From the NCBI GenBank assembly GCA_016865935.1, contig VGOB01000011.1, positions 1-43,457 of the forward strand: 43,457 nt of DNA. Reading direction: 5' to 3'. The notes beneath the pieces are model-generated. The model was not told where the DNA came from. It saw nothing but the letters and a program-made list of their open reading frames with translations, and did no database searches. Shown here piece by piece: positions 39,673 through 43,457 of the stretch. Every line of letters starts with the position of its first letter. Within the stretch, counting starts at the first letter, position 1. The position numbers and the translations under genes are program-made. Source of the DNA: Chloroflexota bacterium (lineage in GTDB: Bacteria > Chloroflexota > Anaerolineae > UBA4142).

Positions 39673-42473
39673 AACTCGTTTTGCTCGATTCGCACGCGCT
39701 CATTCATCGCGCGTATCACGCGATTGACGCGCGCCTGACCAGTCCCAGTGGTGAGCCGACGAACGCGACGTACGGTTTCACCTCGACGCTGCTCAAGGTG
39801 CTGAACGACGAAAAGCCCGATTACATCGCGGCGGCGTTCGACGTGGGGCGCACGTTTCGCGACGATCTGTACGCGCAGTACAAAGCGCATCGCCCTCCGC
39901 TCCCCGACGAGTTGCGCGTGCAGATCAATCGCGCGCGTCAAGTCGTCGAAACGCTGAACATCCCCGCGTTCGGCGTCGAAGGATACGAAGCGGACGATTT
40001 GCTCGGCACGCTCGCGCGCCAAGCCAGCGCGCGCGGCATCGAAGTCGTCATCGTCACCGGCGACAGCGACACGTTTCAACTGATCGATCCGAATGTGCGC
40101 GTGCTGACTTTTTCGCGCCAGTTCAGCGACACGATTTTGTACGACGAAGCCAAAGTCCAAGAACGCTACGGACTGACGCCGCGCCAACTGATTGATTTCA
40201 AATCGCTCAAAGGCGATCCCTCCGACAATATCCCCGGCGTCGCCGGTATCGGCGAAAAAACCGCGACGAAATTATTGCAACAGTACGACAACATCGAGAA
40301 CCTGTACGCGCATCTCGACGAACTCGACGCCAAGACGCGCGAAAAATTGCGCGCCGGTAAAGCTCAAGCCGAGCAGGGGAAACAACTCGTCACGATTGTC
40401 ACGGACGCGCCGATCGCGCTCGATCTCGACGCGTGCCGCGTCGCGCAAATTGACCGCGAACGCGTCAGCGCGCTTTTCCGCGAACTCGGCTTCCGCGCCA
40501 GTCTCTTGGATCGCTTGCCCGGCGCGACGCAGCCCGATCTTTTTTCGGACACGAAAGCGCGCGAAAGCGCGCGCGCTGACACGCGCGAAAATTATCACAT
40601 CGTTGACAGCGACGACGCGCTCGATCAACTTGTCGTGCGTTTGCAATCGGCACGCGCGTTCACCGTTGACGTGGAAACGACCGGCACGGACGAGATGCGC
40701 GCGGAGTTGGTCGGCATCGCGATTGGAGTCGGCGGCGAGGAAGCGTATTACATTCCGGTTGCGACCGCTGACCGCCGACCGCCGACCGTCGGGCAACTTG
40801 CGTTTGATGCGACTCCGTCGTTCGTCGTCCGTCGTCCGTCTCTGGCGCGCGATATAGTACTGGGTAAATTGAAAGCAGTCTTCGCAGACGCCTCCATCGC
40901 CAAATACGCGCACAACGCCAAGTACGATTTGACGATCCTTGCGGAAGCGGGCGTCGAAACGCGCGGACTCGCGTTCGATACGATGATCGCCGCGAGTCTG
41001 ATCGAGCAGGGCGGATCGCTGGGGTTGAAGAATCTCGCGCGCGATAAATTCGGCGCGGAGATGGCGGAGATTGCCACGCTGATCGGCAAAGGCAAAAAAC
41101 AAATTTCGATGGCGGACGTGCCGATTGAGCAAGTCGCGCCGTACGCGTGCGCGGACGCGGATTACGCGTACCGTCTCGTCGAACTGTACCAACCGCAGAT
41201 CGCAGACCCAGCGCGCGGCGTCGAAAAACTTTTCCGCGACGTTGAGATGCCGCTCGTGCCGGTGCTGATGGAGATGGAGCGCACTGGCGTTTTGCTCGAT
41301 TTGGATTTTCTCGCGCAAATGTCGCGCGAACTGACCGCGCGCTTGCTCGAACTCGAAAAGCAAATCACCGCGCACGTCGGCTTGCCGATCAACATCGCGT
41401 CGCCGGTGCAATTGGCGGACGCGCTCTTCAACCGGCTGAAACTGCCGACGGCTGGGTTACCCAAGACGAAAACCGGACAAATTTCGACGGCGGCGGACGT
41501 TTTGGAATCGCTCCGGAACGCGCATCCGATCATTCCACTGATTCTGGAACATCGCGAACTATCGAAATTGAAAGGGACATACGTCGACGCGTTGCCCGCG
41601 CTGGTTTTGCCGCGCACGGGACGCGTGCACACCGATTACAATCAGACCGGCATCGTCACCGGGCGCGTCTCGTCGTCGAATCCGAATCTGCAAAACATTC
41701 CGATTCGTACGGAACTCGGTCGCCAGGTACGTCGCGCGTTCATCGCGCCGCGCGGTAGCAAACTGATCAGCGCGGATTACTCGCAAGTCGAACTCCGCAT
41801 CCTCGCGCACATCGCGCGCGATCCTGGGTTGCTGGACGCGTTCGCGCGCGGCGAAGACATTCACGCGGCGACGGCGGCGCGGCTCTTCAAAGTTTCGCTC
41901 GATCAGGTGACGTCGTCAATGCGCCAACTGGGCAAGACGATCAACTTTGGCATCGCGTATGGCATCACCGATTACGGCGTCGCCGCGCGCACCGATTTGT
42001 CGCAAACCGAAGCGCGGCAACTGATCGATAACTATTTCGCGCAGTTCGCCGGAGTCAAGACGTACATCGAGAAAACGAAACGCGAAGCGCGCGAAATCGG
42101 CTATGTGCAAACCTTGCTTGGACGGCGGCGCTATTTCCCGGAATTGCAGCGCGGGCTGCGCGATGTCGGCGCGCGCAATGCCGCCGAGCGCGAAGCGATC
42201 AATCATCCGATCCAGGGAAGCGCGGCGGACATTATCAAAATCGCGATGGTGCGTCTGCACGCCGAATTGCACGCGCGTCATCTGCGCGCGCAGATGACGC
42301 TCCAGGTTCACGACGAGCTCGTTCTGGAATGTCCCGACGACGAAGTGCGCGTCGTCGGTCCGCTTGTGCGCGAGACGATGGAGCACGCGTACGCGCTCGA
42401 TTCGAAATTAAAAGTGGATGTCGCGGTGGGGCAGAATTGGGACGAAATGGCGGCAATGACGAATGGCAAATGA
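39669..42473 (+). CDS. polA: DNA polymerase I
   Basis: A 934-residue PolA. The 5'-nuclease domain covers residues 1-290 (LLDSHALIHRAYHA, GDSDTFQLIDP, GDPSDNIPGVAGIGEKTA). The 3'-5' exonuclease domain keeps D334 and E336 (FTVDVETTG), NAKYD and CADADYAYRL, so proofreading looks active. The polymerase domain has DYSQVELR, RQLGKTINFGIAYG and QVHDELV; the O-helix has Phe. Bases about 40762-40855 encode TADRRPPTVG to RRPSLARDI, repeat-derived words inserted within the exonuclease domain. GTG 39669 overlaps the STAND stop (GTGA), so polA is translated right behind a membrane ATPase, an odd coupling. Confidence 0.96.
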   Translation: MKLVLLDSHALIHRAYHAIDARLTSPSGEPTNATYGFTSTLLKVLNDEKPDYIAAAFDVGRTFRDDLYAQYKAHRPPLPDELRVQINRARQVVETLNIPAFGVEGYEADDLLGTLARQASARGIEVVIVTGDSDTFQLIDPNVRVLTFSRQFSDTILYDEAKVQERYGLTPRQLIDFKSLKGDPSDNIPGVAGIGEKTATKLLQQYDNIENLYAHLDELDAKTREKLRAGKAQAEQGKQLVTIVTDAPIALDLDACRVAQIDRERVSALFRELGFRASLLDRLPGATQPDLFSDTKARESARADTRENYHIVDSDDALDQLVVRLQSARAFTVDVETTGTDEMRAELVGIAIGVGGEEAYYIPVATADRRPPTVGQLAFDATPSFVVRRPSLARDIVLGKLKAVFADASIAKYAHNAKYDLTILAEAGVETRGLAFDTMIAASLIEQGGSLGLKNLARDKFGAEMAEIATLIGKGKKQISMADVPIEQVAPYACADADYAYRLVELYQPQIADPARGVEKLFRDVEMPLVPVLMEMERTGVLLDLDFLAQMSRELTARLLELEKQITAHVGLPINIASPVQLADALFNRLKLPTAGLPKTKTGQISTAADVLESLRNAHPIIPLILEHRELSKLKGTYVDALPALVLPRTGRVHTDYNQTGIVTGRVSSSNPNLQNIPIRTELGRQVRRAFIAPRGSKLISADYSQVELRILAHIARDPGLLDAFARGEDIHAATAARLFKVSLDQVTSSMRQLGKTINFGIAYGITDYGVAARTDLSQTEARQLIDNYFAQFAGVKTYIEKTKREAREIGYVQTLLGRRRYFPELQRGLRDVGARNAAEREAINHPIQGSAADIIKIAMVRLHAELHARHLRAQMTLQVHDELVLECPDDEVRVVGPLVRETMEHAYALDSKLKVDVAVGQNWDEMAAMTNGK

Positions 42474-42541
42474 CAAATGACAAATGACAAATGGGAAATG
42501 GGAAATGACGAAAGACGAAAGACGAAAGACGAAAGACCCTC
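42464..42541. repeat. tandem low-complexity run of ACAAATGACAAATG words
   Basis: Starting at the last codons of polA, the sequence repeats CAAATGA about five times, then GAAATGG, then ACGAAAG. It is a single arm with no complementary arm nearby, filling the whole gap to the next gene. Confidence 0.85.
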
Positions 42542-42553
42542 TGTTGATGACCG

Positions 42554-43381
42554 ATGTTTCGACACGCTAATTTCCTCGCAGTTGCATTTCTGATTTCTCT
42601 GCCCTTTGTCTATTTCTGGCAGATTACGCTCGCGCAAGGGGTGTGGTTCGGCAATGATATGGTGCGCACGTATTATCCACTGGGCGTCGAACTTGCGCGT
42701 GCGCTCGATCAAGGACGCCTCCCGCTCTGGACGACCGGCATGTATGCGGGCTTTCCCGCACTCGCCGATGTGCAAATTGGCGCGCTGTATCCGCTCAATC
42801 TGATTCTCTTTCGCTGGTTGCCACCTCACTTGGCGTTGTCATACAATTTGCTATTGCACCTTGCCTGGGCTAGCCTGGGGATGTATCTGCTAGCCAAATC
42901 GTTGAAATTGGGTCCATCGGCGGCGTTGCTGGCGGGGATAATCTTTGTGTTCAATGGTTTTATGCTGGCGCGCTTGCAACACGCCACGGTTTTGACCACG
43001 AGTGCCTGGTTGCCGTGGTCGCTATTTTTGTGGGAGCAATTTCAGCGCGTGCGCGCGCAAAAGCGATCTCGAGCCGGTGTGTGGTTATCACTCGCCGCGT
43101 TGGCGCTGGGTGTTCAATTTTTGTGTGGCTTTCCGCAAGTAGCGTTTATGAACACGCTGACGTTTGCGCTGTTTGCGCTTTTTGGTGTGGTGTGGCATTC
43201 TTCGTCCGGCGCGGTCTCTCTCAAAACGTATCATGACTCTACTGAAAAAAGGTCTCTGAATGTCGTTTTCGATAATTTTTCACGCTCGTTTTCTAACCCA
43301 AAAGTAGTACGCGAGCGAGTTTTTTCAGTGGAGTCGTATCATCTCAATCTTTCAGGGGAGACGCCGGCGAAACTCTTGTGA
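42554..43381 (+). pseudogene. YfhO-like/glycosyltransferase-type membrane protein, truncated
   Basis: The first about 215 residues look like the N-terminus of a large multi-pass membrane protein: LISLPFVYFW, GNDMVRTYYPLGVELARALDQGRLPLWTTGMYAGFPALADVQ, FVFNGFMLARLQHATVLTTSAWLPW, and a series of hydrophobic helices. Such proteins normally exceed 600 residues. After about base 43215 the composition becomes AT-richer and the translation turns into non-membrane sequence, with a stop at 43379-43381. The break coincides with an inverted-repeat element, so the gene is probably interrupted. An assembly edge is an alternative. Confidence 0.65.
43235..43335. mobile_element. candidate small inverted-repeat element breaking the membrane-protein gene
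   Basis: GACTCTACTGAAAAAA (43235-43250) and TTTTTTCAGTGGAGTC (43320-43335) are inverted repeats with one mismatch. CGTATCAT occurs beside the left arm (43227-43234) and again just beyond the right arm. The interior is AT-richer than the flanks and has a smaller CGCTCG/CGAGCG pair. No transposase is encoded, so a MITE-like element is possible. The unexplained sequence continues to the window end. Confidence 0.4.
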
Positions 43382-43457
43382 AAATCTGACCGCCGTTTGA
43401 CTCGGCTTGATACCACCACCTGCGATAATCATGGCAACCCTGATACCGGTAGGCGAC

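Overview
The window comes from a GC-rich bacterium, most likely a Chloroflexota of the Anaerolineae type. That is an inference from the CGCG-rich coding style, the CPYKGL-type membrane STAND ATPase, the rpsO-pnp order and the dense intergenic hairpin repeats. There is no rRNA or tRNA gene to settle it. Genes occupy almost all of the sequence on both strands.

Bases 1-26,400 look like one accessory catabolic island for a methylated aminophosphonate or a related methylated amine. A plus-strand operon starts at a strong promoter that overlaps a HutC-type operator. It encodes a ureohydrolase, PhnW, PhnX, two MtmB-like (monomethylamine:corrinoid) methyltransferases, a corrinoid protein and a HutC/GntR regulator. 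Both MtmB-like genes carry an ordinary sense codon where archaeal MtmB has pyrrolysine. A convergent minus-strand operon encodes an ABC importer (lipoprotein, two permeases, ATPase) behind a structured leader. Further along, a minus-strand operon runs DeoR regulator, flavin/folate demethylase-like protein, PHP phosphoesterase, PfkB-like protein, MttB-like methyltransferase and Nudix protein. It diverges from a plus-strand operon with a second flavin/folate demethylase-like protein, a class II aldolase, a HisC-like aminotransferase and two HAD phosphatases. The two divergent promoters share one palindromic -35 hexamer.

A plausible joint scheme is as follows. The substrate is imported. Methyl groups are moved to a corrinoid protein by MttB/MtmB-type enzymes, or oxidised onto folate by the flavoproteins. 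The resulting 2-aminoethylphosphonate is transaminated by PhnW and cleaved by PhnX to acetaldehyde and phosphate. No corrinoid:folate methyltransferase or corrinoid activase is present here, so this scheme is incomplete.

Bases 26,400-36,050 are mixed housekeeping and accessory genes: a radical SAM protein, rpsO, pnp with an Arg/Gly-rich tail, a MoaD/ThiS-like protein, a TIR-like membrane protein, an MFS transporter, a small conserved protein, a peptide-type ABC lipoprotein and a small unknown protein. Bases 36,160-39,672 encode a SIR2-like protein followed by a membrane STAND ATPase, a candidate defence or signalling pair. The ATPase gene overlaps DNA polymerase I by four bases. The window ends in a membrane-protein gene that appears broken by an AT-richer insertion.

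Two repeat systems run throughout. One is a dispersed palindromic unit with TGTCATTGCGAG ends, plus a TGTCATTTCGAG variant. The other is a set of low-complexity hairpins at gene junctions, each built from a different short word and sometimes extending into coding sequence.
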